A stretch of DNA of 33,644 bases, from NCBI GenBank assembly GCA_002393815.1, contig DGUB01000008.1, positions 1 through 33,644 on the forward strand, written 5' to 3'. Positions 8,777 to 15,703 of the stretch are shown one piece after another; position 1 is the stretch's first letter, and each line of letters begins with the position of its first letter. Made by a program: the position numbers and the translations under genes. The notes below the pieces were generated by a model. The model did not search any database, was not told the DNA's origin, and worked only from the letters and a program-made list of their open reading frames with translations. The stretch comes from Ruminococcus sp. UBA4321. Its GTDB lineage: Bacteria; Bacillota; Clostridia; Oscillospirales; Ruminococcaceae.

Positions 8777-8815
8777 CTCCTGCCGTGAAATTATCCGGCA
8801 GGAGCGGAATTTTTT
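8777..8815 (+). terminator. Intrinsic terminator after the PH-domain pair
   Basis: CTCCTGCCG (8777-8785) and CGGCAGGAG (8796-8804) form a 9-bp stem followed by a T6 run at about 8810-8815. Confidence 0.85.
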
Positions 8816-8825
8816 CATTTTTCTC

Positions 8826-8854
8826 TTGACATTTCTGTCAGAAAAGAGTATAAT
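8826..8854 (+). promoter_or_regulatory. Perfect consensus promoter of the antisense RNA
   Basis: TTGACA (8826-8831), exactly 17 bp and TATAAT (8849-8854) match the consensus at every position. No coding gene follows on this strand. A terminator follows within about 90 bases, so the product should be a small RNA. Confidence 0.85.
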
Positions 8855-8860
8855 AAAAGA

Positions 8861-8946
8861 AAGAGAGCGCGCCGATGACGGTCACTCCCAGTTATTGGCT
8901 ATAAATAACCGCCGACTGTGGAAAGTGTAGGGCGGTTATTTTTTAT
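8861..8946 (+). ncRNA. Predicted antisense RNA of a type I toxin-antitoxin locus
   Basis: The predicted transcript starts seven bases after a perfect promoter and ends in the terminator hairpin AAATAACCGCC/GGCGGTTATTT (8903-8913, 8931-8941) plus T run, giving about 86 nt. It faces the toxin gene on the other strand. Its last bases are complementary to the end of the toxin reading frame, whose stop codon lies inside the terminator stem. The rest would pair with the 3' untranslated part of a longer toxin mRNA. Its CGGTCACTCCCAG segment (8879-8891) is also present, split by six bases, in the toxin mRNA leader. Transcript ends are inferred. Confidence 0.7.
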
Positions 8947-9037
8947 GATGGTTGTAATAAATCATGTAAAACAAGTTTGCAAATGCTGCGACCATGATGC
9001 CGAGTGGGATTAAATCTTGCCATGTTACATACTGCAT
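8936..9037 (-). CDS. Small hydrophobic peptide, predicted type I toxin (holin-like toxin class)
   Basis: The frame encodes 33 residues: a short polar start (MQYVTWQDLIP), one membrane-spanning stretch (about residues 10-28, LGIMVAAFANLFYMIYY) and a basic end NHHKK. This is the build of small membrane-damaging type I toxins of Firmicutes. Its ribosome site GGGGGTGA lies just before the ATG, with most of it paired in a local hairpin. A perfect promoter lies at 9103-9131 and a convergent antisense RNA overlaps the 3' end. The identification rests on size, topology and locus layout; no family search was possible. Confidence 0.7.
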   Translation of the reverse strand: MQYVTWQDLIPLGIMVAAFANLFYMIYYNHHKK

Positions 9038-9044
9038 ATGGTTC

Positions 9045-9062
9045 ACCCCCATTTCTGGGAGT
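9045..9062 (-). promoter_or_regulatory. Hairpin covering the toxin ribosome binding site
   Basis: In the toxin mRNA, ACTCCCA pairs fully with TGGGGGT (one G-U pair) around a GAAA tetraloop. The paired TGGGGGT contains most of the ribosome site, so initiation should be blocked until the stem opens. This is a common trait of type I toxin mRNAs. Confidence 0.6.
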
Positions 9063-9102
9063 TGGATTTGACCGCCACCGTGCTGATGCACCCTCTGTAT
9101 TC

Positions 9103-9131
9103 ATTATAACATACCTGTCGGATTCTGTCAA
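9103..9131 (-). promoter_or_regulatory. Perfect consensus promoter of the toxin mRNA
   Basis: Read leftward, TTGACA (complement of 9126-9131), exactly 17 bp and TATAAT (complement of 9103-9108) match the consensus fully. The start is expected near 9096, giving a leader of about 60 nt before the toxin ATG. Confidence 0.85.
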
Positions 9132-9174
9132 TGATTTTCAGATTCCGGCAGATATTTTCTTTTTTTCCAGATGG

Positions 9175-9203
9175 TTGACAAATTCCTGATTATATGGTAA
9201 AAT
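9175..9203 (+). promoter_or_regulatory. Promoter of the metallophosphoesterase gene
   Basis: TTGACA (9175-9180), 17 bp and TAAAAT (9198-9203) precede the AAAGGCGG ribosome site. Confidence 0.75.
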
Positions 9204-9251
9204 GACATAGGTATCTGAATCATTTTTTAGCTTACGGAAAGGCGGTCTTCT

Positions 9252-9950
9252 ATGATTTATGTCATGTCTGATATTCACGGCGAATATGAAAAATATCTCA
9301 AAATGCTGGATTTGATTCAGCTTTCTGAAAAGGATTCACTCTTTGTCCTTGGTGATGTCGTTGACAGAGGCGCAAAGCCTGTCACAACCCTCCGGGATAT
9401 GATGACCCGTTCCAATGTCTTTCCGATTATGGGAAATCATGATTTTATTGCATGGGATTTGCTGAACAAAGTCAGCGTCGATATTACCGAACTAAACTAT
9501 GATTCCATAGAAGCAGAGGATATTCAGGACATGCTCGCGTGGCTTGAGGACGGCGGTGCTTCTACTATTGCCGAATTCCAGAAACTGAACAAGCAGGAAC
9601 GACAGGAAGTACTGGATTATCTTTCCGAATTTCCGCTCTATGAAACCGTGGATGTCGGCGAAAAAACTTTTATTCTGGTTCATGCAGGTCTTGGAAACTT
9701 CCGCCCCGATAAGAAATTAAGTCAATATACTGTTGAAGAACTGCTCTGTATCCGTGAAAACCCTGACAGACGCTTCTTCGATGACGATGATGTCTATATC
9801 ATCACTGGTCATACGCCGACCCCTTTAATCAACGGCAAAGCTGAAATCTATCACAGTGCGCATAATATCTATATCGACTGCGGTGCCTGCTTCGACAGCG
9901 GAAAACTCGCCTGTCTCTGTCTGGATACCATGCAGGAATTTTATATTTAA
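9252..9950 (+). CDS. Metallophosphoesterase of the PP2A-like serine/threonine phosphatase type
   Basis: The 232-residue protein shows the calcineurin-like metal motifs in order: SDIHG (residues 6-10), GDVVDRG (34-40), GNHD (61-64), VHAG near 142 and GHT at about 186-188. These bind two metal ions for phosphoester hydrolysis in the cytoplasm. The compact size and the spacing of the first three motifs fit the bacterial PrpE/ApaH-like protein phosphatases. Both phosphoprotein and dinucleoside tetraphosphate substrates are known in that group, so the substrate is left open. The start follows AAAGGCGG by a normal distance. The SGNH gene follows after about 50 bases without a visible terminator, so the two may be cotranscribed. 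Confidence 0.88.
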   Translation: MIYVMSDIHGEYEKYLKMLDLIQLSEKDSLFVLGDVVDRGAKPVTTLRDMMTRSNVFPIMGNHDFIAWDLLNKVSVDITELNYDSIEAEDIQDMLAWLEDGGASTIAEFQKLNKQERQEVLDYLSEFPLYETVDVGEKTFILVHAGLGNFRPDKKLSQYTVEELLCIRENPDRRFFDDDDVYIITGHTPTPLINGKAEIYHSAHNIYIDCGACFDSGKLACLCLDTMQEFYI

Positions 9951-10003
9951 GCAACATATTATACAATGAAATAATTTTATTTTCCAGAAAGGAGGGAATG
10001 ACT

Positions 10004-10678
10004 TTGGTTTATTTTTCCATTATGGGCGATTCCATCAGCAGTATTGTCGGCACTGTCCCCGAAGGCTACAGAGTCCACTATGATTATGAAAATATGCAGA
10101 AAAATGCCATCCGCTATATCAGCGACAGCTGGTGGGCGAAAGTCATTACCCATTTTGGCGGCAGAATCTGCGTCAATAATTCCTATGCCGGAAGCTGTGT
10201 CGCCGGAAAACATCCTTTCTCCGGAAACAGCGACAAAAGGACAGGTCTGCTCCATAACGGCAATGTCGCCCCGGATATCGTTCTGGTTTATATGGGTATC
10301 AAAGACTTCGGCAGGGGAGTGCCGATTGAAAATAAAAATCCTTTCTGGAAAAATCCCCTCTCTTTTGAAGGGGCTTATTCTCTTATGCTCAAACGAATCC
10401 GGAATAATTATCCCGATTGCAGAATTATCTGCGGTACAGTGGCAAGAACCTATCATGCTAAAATTCCGAACTGGCAGTTTCCCGAAGATTTCGCCGGAAC
10501 GCCCCTCGAAGACTATAACCAGTGTATCCGCTTTCTGGCTCAGAAACAAAAATGCAGAGTTGCTGACCTCTCTGCCAAAAAAATCTATTATGAAACACTC
10601 GACGGCACTCACCCCACACTCATCGGTCATGAGGAACTCGCCCGCGGCTGGATTTCCTGCCTGACGGATATTTTATAG
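10004..10678 (+). CDS. SGNH/GDSL-type hydrolase, catalytic Asn block altered
   Basis: The protein has 224 residues and no signal peptide, so it is probably cytoplasmic. Block I is IMGDSISS with nucleophile Ser10. Block II is around NNSYAGSCVAG. Block V is DGTHP with Asp200 and His203. Block III, normally GxND, reads MGIKDFG, with Lys100 in place of the oxyanion-hole Asn. Family members are esterases, lipases or acyl hydrolases; the substrate is unknown. I prefer the TTG at 10004 because it lies eight bases after AAGGAGG (9989-9995). The ATG at 9998 is only two bases from that site, but would add just two residues. Confidence 0.8.
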   Translation: MVYFSIMGDSISSIVGTVPEGYRVHYDYENMQKNAIRYISDSWWAKVITHFGGRICVNNSYAGSCVAGKHPFSGNSDKRTGLLHNGNVAPDIVLVYMGIKDFGRGVPIENKNPFWKNPLSFEGAYSLMLKRIRNNYPDCRIICGTVARTYHAKIPNWQFPEDFAGTPLEDYNQCIRFLAQKQKCRVADLSAKKIYYETLDGTHPTLIGHEELARGWISCLTDIL

Positions 10679-10686
10679 CAAAATAC

Positions 10687-10715
10687 TTGCATTTTTCAGG
10701 AAGATAGTGTATAAT
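10687..10715 (+). promoter_or_regulatory. Promoter of prfB
   Basis: TTGCAT (10687-10692), 17 bp and a perfect TATAAT (10710-10715). The same ACTTGCATTT -35 form is used by rpsT and pth. Confidence 0.8.
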
Positions 10716-10761
10716 AAAATTAACCCCAATATTAGGAAACAGAAGAAGGAGATTGTTTGTT

Positions 10762-11883
10762 ATGATTTTACTCGATGAACTCAAGGTCGAAATGAACGGC
10801 TACAGAAAAGAACTCGACGAACTCGGCGAAGTGCTGAATATTAAAAAAGCAAAAGAAGAACTCAAAGATTTGCAGGAACAGGCGACAGATGCCAAATTCT
10901 GGGATGACCTCGAAAATTCTCAGAAAGTCCTCCAGAAAACAAAACAGCTTGAAAATAAAATTACCGATTACGAAAAAATGCAGTCCCGTCTGGAAGATAT
11001 CCTCACCATGATTGAACTCTGTATGGAAGAGGAAGACGAAGACATGCAGAACGAAATCGTCACCGATATGGAAGACTTCAAACAGGCTCTGGAAAACAAG
11101 AACCTCGAAACCCTTCTTTCCGGCGAATATGACAGCAAAAATGCAATTCTGACCTTCCACGCCGGGGCAGGCGGAACAGAAGCTCAGGACTGGGCGGAAA
11201 TGCTCTACCGCATGTATAACCGCTGGGCAGAACGCCATAACTTCAAAGTACAGCTTCTGGACTACCTCGACGGCGAAGAAGCCGGGCTGAAAAGTGCTTC
11301 CATCATGGTGGAAGGCGAAAACGCTTACGGCTATCTGAAATCCGAAGCCGGTGTTCACAGATTAGTCAGAGTTTCTCCGTTCGATGCCTCTGGCAGAAGA
11401 CATACTTCTTTCGCCGCGCTCGAAGTCATGCCCGAAATGGATGATAATATTCAGGTCGAAATCCGCGACGAAGATATCGAAATGGAAGTGTACCGCTCCA
11501 GCGGTGCAGGCGGTCAGAAAGTCAATAAAACCAGTTCTGCTGTGCGCCTGATTCACAAGCCTACCGGAATCGTCACTTCCTGCCAGACACAGCGAAGCCA
11601 GTACCAGAATAAAGATTATGCCATGAAAATGCTCGTTGCCAAACTCGTCGAAATCAAAGAACGCGAACATCTCGAAAAGATTTCCGATATCAAGGGCATT
11701 CAGAAGGAAATCGGCTGGGGTGCGCAAATCCGCTCTTATGTCTTTATGCCTTATACTCTCGTGAAAGACCACAGAACCAACTTTGAAAACGGCAATATCA
11801 ATGCAGTCATGGACGGCGATATCGACGGCTTTATTCATGCTTATCTGAAATCCCTGTCTCACGGCACTCTGGAACAGAACTGA
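10762..11883 (+). CDS. prfB: Peptide chain release factor 2
   Basis: RF2 ends translation at UGA and UAA codons. With the ATG at 10762 (AAGGAG ten bases upstream), the 373-residue protein carries the stop-reading tripeptide SPF at 205-207 and the peptidyl-hydrolysis motif GGQ at 250-252, the same numbers as in E. coli RF2, which supports this start. The SGAGGQKVNKTSSAVRLIH segment is typical. Unlike many prfB genes, the N-terminal part is encoded in one continuous frame, so the usual programmed +1 frameshift near codon 25 is absent. A TTG at 10753 would add three residues. The next small gene overlaps its stop codon. Confidence 0.97.
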   Translation: MILLDELKVEMNGYRKELDELGEVLNIKKAKEELKDLQEQATDAKFWDDLENSQKVLQKTKQLENKITDYEKMQSRLEDILTMIELCMEEEDEDMQNEIVTDMEDFKQALENKNLETLLSGEYDSKNAILTFHAGAGGTEAQDWAEMLYRMYNRWAERHNFKVQLLDYLDGEEAGLKSASIMVEGENAYGYLKSEAGVHRLVRVSPFDASGRRHTSFAALEVMPEMDDNIQVEIRDEDIEMEVYRSSGAGGQKVNKTSSAVRLIHKPTGIVTSCQTQRSQYQNKDYAMKMLVAKLVEIKEREHLEKISDIKGIQKEIGWGAQIRSYVFMPYTLVKDHRTNFENGNINAVMDGDIDGFIHAYLKSLSHGTLEQN

Positions 11884-12131
11884 TGTCACTCTATGAAGAA
11901 ATGCAGAATGTCCGGAATCAGAAAGATTTCATTCTGTTTCTGAACCATCTTTCTCAGGATGCCGAACAGCATCCGCAGGAATGGGAAACCCTGTCAGTTC
12001 CGGAATATCTGGAGCATGTTTCCGCATGGGTTGCGGACTATCCCGCTTCTCCGGCAAACCGGATTGACTGGAATCATCCGGACTGGAATACAATTGCTTT
12101 GCTGTTCTATATGGGAAAAATTTACGAATAA
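11883..12131 (+). CDS. Small DUF7660-like protein, translationally coupled to prfB
   Basis: This 82-residue acidic protein has no signal peptide or membrane helix. The pattern FILFLNHLSQDAEQHPQEWE, followed by SVPEYLEHVSAWVADY and a Trp-rich end (DWNHPDWNTIALLFYMGKIYE), resembles DUF7660 proteins, whose function is unknown. Its ATG shares one base with the prfB TGA (TGATG), so it is probably translated by ribosomes that have just finished prfB. The shared transcript ends at the terminator just downstream. Family assignment is from memory of the pattern. Confidence 0.75.
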   Translation: MSLYEEMQNVRNQKDFILFLNHLSQDAEQHPQEWETLSVPEYLEHVSAWVADYPASPANRIDWNHPDWNTIALLFYMGKIYE

Positions 12132-12137
12132 AAAATC

Positions 12138-12168
12138 GCCTGCACTCTTTGCGAATGCAGGCTTTTTT
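12138..12168. terminator. Bidirectional terminator between prfB operon and GH5 cellulase gene
   Basis: GCCTGCA (12138-12144) and TGCAGGC (12156-12162) form the stem. A T6 run follows on the plus strand and an A-run precedes it, giving a T-tract for leftward transcription as well. Confidence 0.85.
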
Positions 12169-12173
12169 GTTAA

Positions 12174-14168
12174 TTAAGCGTTAGCTGCGAGTTCATCTTC
12201 TGTAATCAGTCCGACAATCAGTTTCATGATAGCGAGAGATTCGGAAGCATCCGGCTTGCCGTTCCTGTTGAAGTCAATGGCAGCCAGCTGTTCATCTGTC
12301 AGTTTTTCCTTGCCGAGCAGAGCCTGATTGACTGTGATAACATCCAGAATATCAACTTTGCCGCTGCCGTCAGCGTCGCCGGGCTTTAAGGCTTTTTCAG
12401 GTGCAGTTGATTCTGTCGGCTGTTCTTCTGCTGTGGGTTCTTCTGTCGGCTGTTCTTCTGTTGTAGGTTCTTCAGTCGGCTGTTCTTCCGTTGTGGGTTC
12501 TTCTGTCGGCTGTTCTTCTGTTGTAGGTTCTTCGGTCGGAGTCTGCTGTTTTTCCTTGACAGTAACGGAAACATCTGTAGAAGTATAAGTAATTTCTTTA
12601 TCAAATACCAGTGTTACAGATTCCAGTGTCTGACCGTCGCCCCACCAGTGTGAAATGCCAATATTGCCAGCCAGAGACAGAACATATTCTTCACTGCCGT
12701 TGTCACCTTCAAAGATGCCGTCAATATCAATGGTAACAGTGCCGTCTGCACCGGTCTGACCGGCTTCGGAAGTCCAGCTTCTGTTGCTTCCGTCAGGATT
12801 GGTTGCCGGGAGAGAAAGTCCCCAGCCGCCGCCGGCTTCGCCTTTCAGAATCACCTGCTTGATGGTGATGCCTTTTCCGGCATACGGTGCCAAATCAATG
12901 GAATAATCCGGGTCACCGGAAAGCGTTACCGTTGCACGGTCAGAAGTTTCGGTCGTTTTCTTGATGTCATATTCAAATTCGATGGAAGTGCCGTTTTCTC
13001 TCAGATTCTTGTAGACATCGGCATAATCCTGATTGAACCATGTCAGATTCTTTCTGTCATAATACTGCATATCTCCGGCATTTCCGGCATCCCACAGGAA
13101 CGCGGTCACGCCGTCTGTTGCCAGTGCGGAAGATGCAATCGTATTCAGATAAGATACAATGCTGTCATGGTCTTTGCCGCCGTTTTCGTTGGTGACAACA
13201 CCGTATTCACCGAGAATGACCGGAATGCCTTCATCAGCATAGTAGGCTTTCATCTTTGCGAACAGGTCATAAACATTCTGCTTTTCGGAATCTGTACCCC
13301 ACTTGTCAGTATAGCCCCATGTGGAATCCTTGGTTGCTACTGCAAAGATGGAAGGATAATAGTAATGAATCGAAACAGCAATCATCTTGTCATCCGGCAG
13401 TTTGTATTCCGGATTGCAGGTCTTTGTCAGGTCGTCATTTGCACCGGCAAGAAGCAGAAGTCTGTCAGCATTGCCGCTGCCTGTGCCTCTTACGATATCT
13501 ACAAAAGTCTGATTGAACGTATTTAGAGTGCTGTAGTCAAAAGGCACTTCATTCATGCTTTCCAGTACAAGATGATTATCGTAATCCTTGAAATAATTTG
13601 CGATTTCTGTCCACATGGTCTTGTAGCGCGGCAGTGCATCCATGCCGGCATCCAGCCAGTATTTGGAGTTGTTTCCGCCGGAGCAGTCCCAGTGCATGTT
13701 GACAATGACATACATGTCATTTGCATAGGCATAATCGACAACTTCTTTCACGCGGGCAAGATAAGCATCATCAATATCATAAGTGTCCGGGTCGGAGTTC
13801 TCGAACCAGGTCACAGGAATTCTGATGGAGTTGAAGCCTTCGGCATGAACCGCATCAATCATGGCTTTGGTTGTCACCGGATTGCCCCACATGGTTTCTG
13901 TGGAAGTAATATCCCAGCTTGCCTTGTCAATCCAGCCTGTACCCATGTTGCCGTTTTCGTCAGCAACCCAGCCAAGTCCGAAATAAGTCTCCGAACCGCC
14001 GGAGCAGTCAAATGTGTTGCCGAGATTCCAGCCAAGACCCATATCGTTTACGATTTCGATGGCAGTCTTGTCAGCAGCGTTTACACTGGTAAACATCGAA
14101 CCAGCAGCCATGGAACAGGTCATGACAGCAGCTGTGACAGCGGAAATCACTTTCTGAAATTTCTTCAT
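12174..14168 (-). CDS. Secreted GH5 endoglucanase with C-terminal dockerin (cellulosomal)
   Basis: This 664-residue protein begins with a signal peptide (residues 1-31, ending SVNA). The GH5 barrel spans about 35-385, with GLGWNLGNTFD, the IRIPVTW strand, NMHWD near 158, acid/base Glu207 in ESMNEVP and nucleophile Glu321 in ILGEYG. These motifs fit endo-beta-glucanases acting on cellulose or related beta-glucans. A beta-rich module (about 395-545, with GGGWGLSLP and ISHWWGDG) may be a carbohydrate-binding domain; its family is not assigned. A Pro/Thr/Glu linker of PTEEPTTEEQ units leads to a type I dockerin (597-657) with two calcium loops (GDADGSGKVD; DFNRNGKPD). It is transcribed alone, starting at an AGAGGA site. 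Confidence 0.95.
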   Translation of the reverse strand: MKKFQKVISAVTAAVMTCSMAAGSMFTSVNAADKTAIEIVNDMGLGWNLGNTFDCSGGSETYFGLGWVADENGNMGTGWIDKASWDITSTETMWGNPVTTKAMIDAVHAEGFNSIRIPVTWFENSDPDTYDIDDAYLARVKEVVDYAYANDMYVIVNMHWDCSGGNNSKYWLDAGMDALPRYKTMWTEIANYFKDYDNHLVLESMNEVPFDYSTLNTFNQTFVDIVRGTGSGNADRLLLLAGANDDLTKTCNPEYKLPDDKMIAVSIHYYYPSIFAVATKDSTWGYTDKWGTDSEKQNVYDLFAKMKAYYADEGIPVILGEYGVVTNENGGKDHDSIVSYLNTIASSALATDGVTAFLWDAGNAGDMQYYDRKNLTWFNQDYADVYKNLRENGTSIEFEYDIKKTTETSDRATVTLSGDPDYSIDLAPYAGKGITIKQVILKGEAGGGWGLSLPATNPDGSNRSWTSEAGQTGADGTVTIDIDGIFEGDNGSEEYVLSLAGNIGISHWWGDGQTLESVTLVFDKEITYTSTDVSVTVKEKQQTPTEEPTTEEQPTEEPTTEEQPTEEPTTEEQPTEEPTAEEQPTESTAPEKALKPGDADGSGKVDILDVITVNQALLGKEKLTDEQLAAIDFNRNGKPDASESLAIMKLIVGLITEDELAANA
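12411..12539 (-). repeat. Tandem 30-bp repeats encoding the cellulase linker
   Basis: Four 30-bp units (12420-12449, 12450-12479, 12480-12509, 12510-12539) and a partial fifth encode PTEEPTTEEQ-type decapeptides between the catalytic part and the dockerin. Units differ by a few bases. Alternating units look more alike, as expected from duplication of a 60-bp pair. Confidence 0.9.
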
Positions 14169-14233
14169 GATAAATCAGTCCTCTTTTCATAAATTTTCTT
14201 TTTATTCTATAAAAGTATCCTTCCAGTAATTTT

Positions 14234-14262
14234 ATGATAACATATTTTTCATGATTTGTCAA
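14234..14262 (-). promoter_or_regulatory. Promoter of the GH5 cellulase gene
   Basis: Read leftward, TTGACA (complement of 14257-14262), 17 bp and TATCAT (complement of 14234-14239). Confidence 0.75.
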
Positions 14263-14305
14263 TAAGATTTGTGAAAAAAAGAAGATTGAAAAAAATAAAA
14301 TCTGT

Positions 14306-15133
14306 TCAGAAGTTCGCAATATCCGCATAATGCATCTCCGGATGCACTGCCAGATTGATGCCGCACCCCAGCAGATGCGCCGCCTGTGTGATAAGCCTGT
14401 CAATGTCACGCGGCGCGACTGTCATATCCGGCGCAGTCTCGGAAAAATATCTGGCATTGATGACCGTCGGCACGCCGATGCCGATAACCGGAATCCCCAG
14501 TGTCTCCCGGTTCAGTGCCTTCCGGTGATTGGAAACACCGCTCCCCGGTGCGATTCCTGTATCTGCAATCTGAATCGTTCTGCCGAGCCGCTCCGGCGCG
14601 GTACATGCCAGCGCATCCACGGCAATCACTACAGAAGGACGAATCTCCCGGCAGACTGCCTGAATCAGTTCTGCCGATTCGATTCCCGTCTGTCCGAGTA
14701 CGCCCCCGGCAAGTGCGCTCACCGGACGAAGCTGTTTCAGAAATTCTTCCTCTTCCTGTGCAAGTTCTTTCTGTAAATGCCGCGTTGCAATAATCTTATC
14801 CACCGTCTGCACGCCGAGCGCATCCGGCGTGATATGCTGATTTCCTAGCCCTGCCACAAAGACAAGCCCTTCTTCCGGAAGCAGTTTTCTCAGTTCCTGT
14901 GCGAATTCTTCCGTCATTTCCGGATAGTGCGCCGAAAATCCGGAAAGTGATTCCCCCGAAAGCGTGATATATGTCCCTTCCGGCTTGCCGAATGCCTTTC
15001 CCGTTTCGCTGTCGGTAATCCGGATTTCTGTAATCTGAAAATATTCTCCTCTCTGCTTCTGTGAAAATCCTCTGTGCTGTTCCTGAATTTCTGAAATACT
15101 CTCCAGTGCCAAATCTGTTCTGTATTCTTTCAT
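14306..15133 (-). CDS. gpr: GPR germination protease (spore protease)
   Basis: GPR degrades the small acid-soluble proteins that coat DNA in dormant spores, freeing amino acids at germination. The N-terminus MKEYRTDLALES contains the TDLA.E motif seen at GPR self-processing and SASP cleavage sites. Conserved blocks include FVAGLGNQHITPDALGVQTV, AVDALACTAPERLGRTIQI, DTGIAPGSGVSNHRKAL and IGIGVPTVINA. At 275 residues it is a short clostridial form. I chose the ATG at 15133, which has a GAGAGGAG site; 34 extra upstream codons in frame have no support. It is divergent from rpsT, the usual clostridial neighbour. Its presence implies sporulation capacity. Confidence 0.95.
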   Translation of the reverse strand: MKEYRTDLALESISEIQEQHRGFSQKQRGEYFQITEIRITDSETGKAFGKPEGTYITLSGESLSGFSAHYPEMTEEFAQELRKLLPEEGLVFVAGLGNQHITPDALGVQTVDKIIATRHLQKELAQEEEEFLKQLRPVSALAGGVLGQTGIESAELIQAVCREIRPSVVIAVDALACTAPERLGRTIQIADTGIAPGSGVSNHRKALNRETLGIPVIGIGVPTVINARYFSETAPDMTVAPRDIDRLITQAAHLLGCGINLAVHPEMHYADIANF

Positions 15134-15214
15134 GTTCTGCAAATCTCCTCTCTCAATTATGCAATCTGCCGAAAAAGTGGAAAATTTTTTATCAAAAAAA
15201 CGTGAAAAAGATAC

Positions 15215-15243
15215 TTGCATTTCTTTCACATTCATGCTATAAT
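15215..15243 (+). promoter_or_regulatory. Promoter of rpsT
   Basis: TTGCAT (15215-15220), 17 bp and TATAAT (15238-15243), with start expected near 15250. Confidence 0.8.
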
Positions 15244-15249
15244 ATTATT

Positions 15250-15377
15250 TAGGTGCGGTATACGATATCAGGACGGTCGTGCCGTCCGGAAACAGGCGTG
15301 TCTCTCTGTTTTCTTATTCTGTACCGGAAAAGCGCAGTTATGCGCTTGCATATTTTATTCAAGGAGGTGTTTCCGGA
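15250..15377 (+). promoter_or_regulatory. Structured leader of rpsT, possible autoregulatory element
   Basis: The leader of about 128 nt contains two clean hairpins: GGACGG/CCGTCC (15271-15276, 15282-15287) and AAGCGCA/TGCGCTT with a GTTA loop (15330-15336, 15341-15347). The second lies shortly before the AAGGAGGTG ribosome site. A ribosomal-protein feedback element is plausible, but I recognise no described family. Confidence 0.4.
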
Positions 15378-15632
15378 ATGCCGAATATCAAATCTGCCAA
15401 GAAGAGAGTAAAAGTCAACAAGACCAAGGCTGCTGCCAACAAGGCAAGAAAGTCCAATCTCAAGACAGTTATCAAGAAAGCAGAACTCGCTGCTGCCAAT
15501 AACGCTGCCGATAAGGAAGAAGTGATCAAGTTCGCTATCAAGCGTGTTGACCAGGCTTGCGCTAAAAATCTTCTGCACAAGAACAACGCAGCAAGAAAGA
15601 AGTCCCATCTGGCAAAGCTTCTGAATGCGTAA
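15378..15632 (+). CDS. rpsT: 30S ribosomal protein S20
   Basis: This 84-residue, Lys/Ala-rich helical protein has the S20 pattern MPNIKSAKKRVKVNKTKAAA at the N-terminus and LHKNNAARKKSHLAKLLNA at the end. S20 binds 16S rRNA early in 30S assembly. The ATG at 15378 follows AAGGAGGTG (15361-15369). The frame is open further upstream but only the S20 part is meaningful. It is a single-gene transcript with a long leader and its own terminator. Confidence 0.97.
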   Translation: MPNIKSAKKRVKVNKTKAAANKARKSNLKTVIKKAELAAANNAADKEEVIKFAIKRVDQACAKNLLHKNNAARKKSHLAKLLNA

Positions 15633-15657
15633 GTTTCAGTTTCTGAAAAAATAAACA

Positions 15658-15693
15658 CCCTGTTCCCATCTCACAGGAACAGGGCATTTTATT
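15658..15693 (+). terminator. Intrinsic terminator after rpsT
   Basis: CCCTGTTCC (15658-15666) and GGAACAGGG (15676-15684) form a 9-bp stem followed by a T-rich tract. Confidence 0.8.
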
Positions 15694-15703
15694 TGGGTCA
15701 GGG

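Noticed and set aside
8943..9131. A 62-codon minus-strand frame overlapping the toxin locus
   Set aside because: It runs through the toxin promoter and leader in a different frame from the 33-residue peptide and has no ribosome site.
9977..10630. A 217-codon minus-strand frame opposite the SGNH gene
   Set aside because: The plus frame has SGNH motifs and a strong ribosome site; the minus frame has neither.
10762..10860. Programmed frameshift site in prfB
   Set aside because: The reading frame is continuous from the ATG and contains no in-frame TGA near codon 25.
12411..12539. Regular repeats that might be taken for a CRISPR array
   Set aside because: The units are contiguous, without spacers, and stay in frame as a Pro/Thr/Glu linker.
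15133..15235. N-terminal extension of gpr by 34 codons
   Set aside because: It would cross the divergent rpsT promoter region, lacks a ribosome site and has no GPR similarity, while the ATG at 15133 has GAGAGGAG and the TDLA.E motif follows at once.
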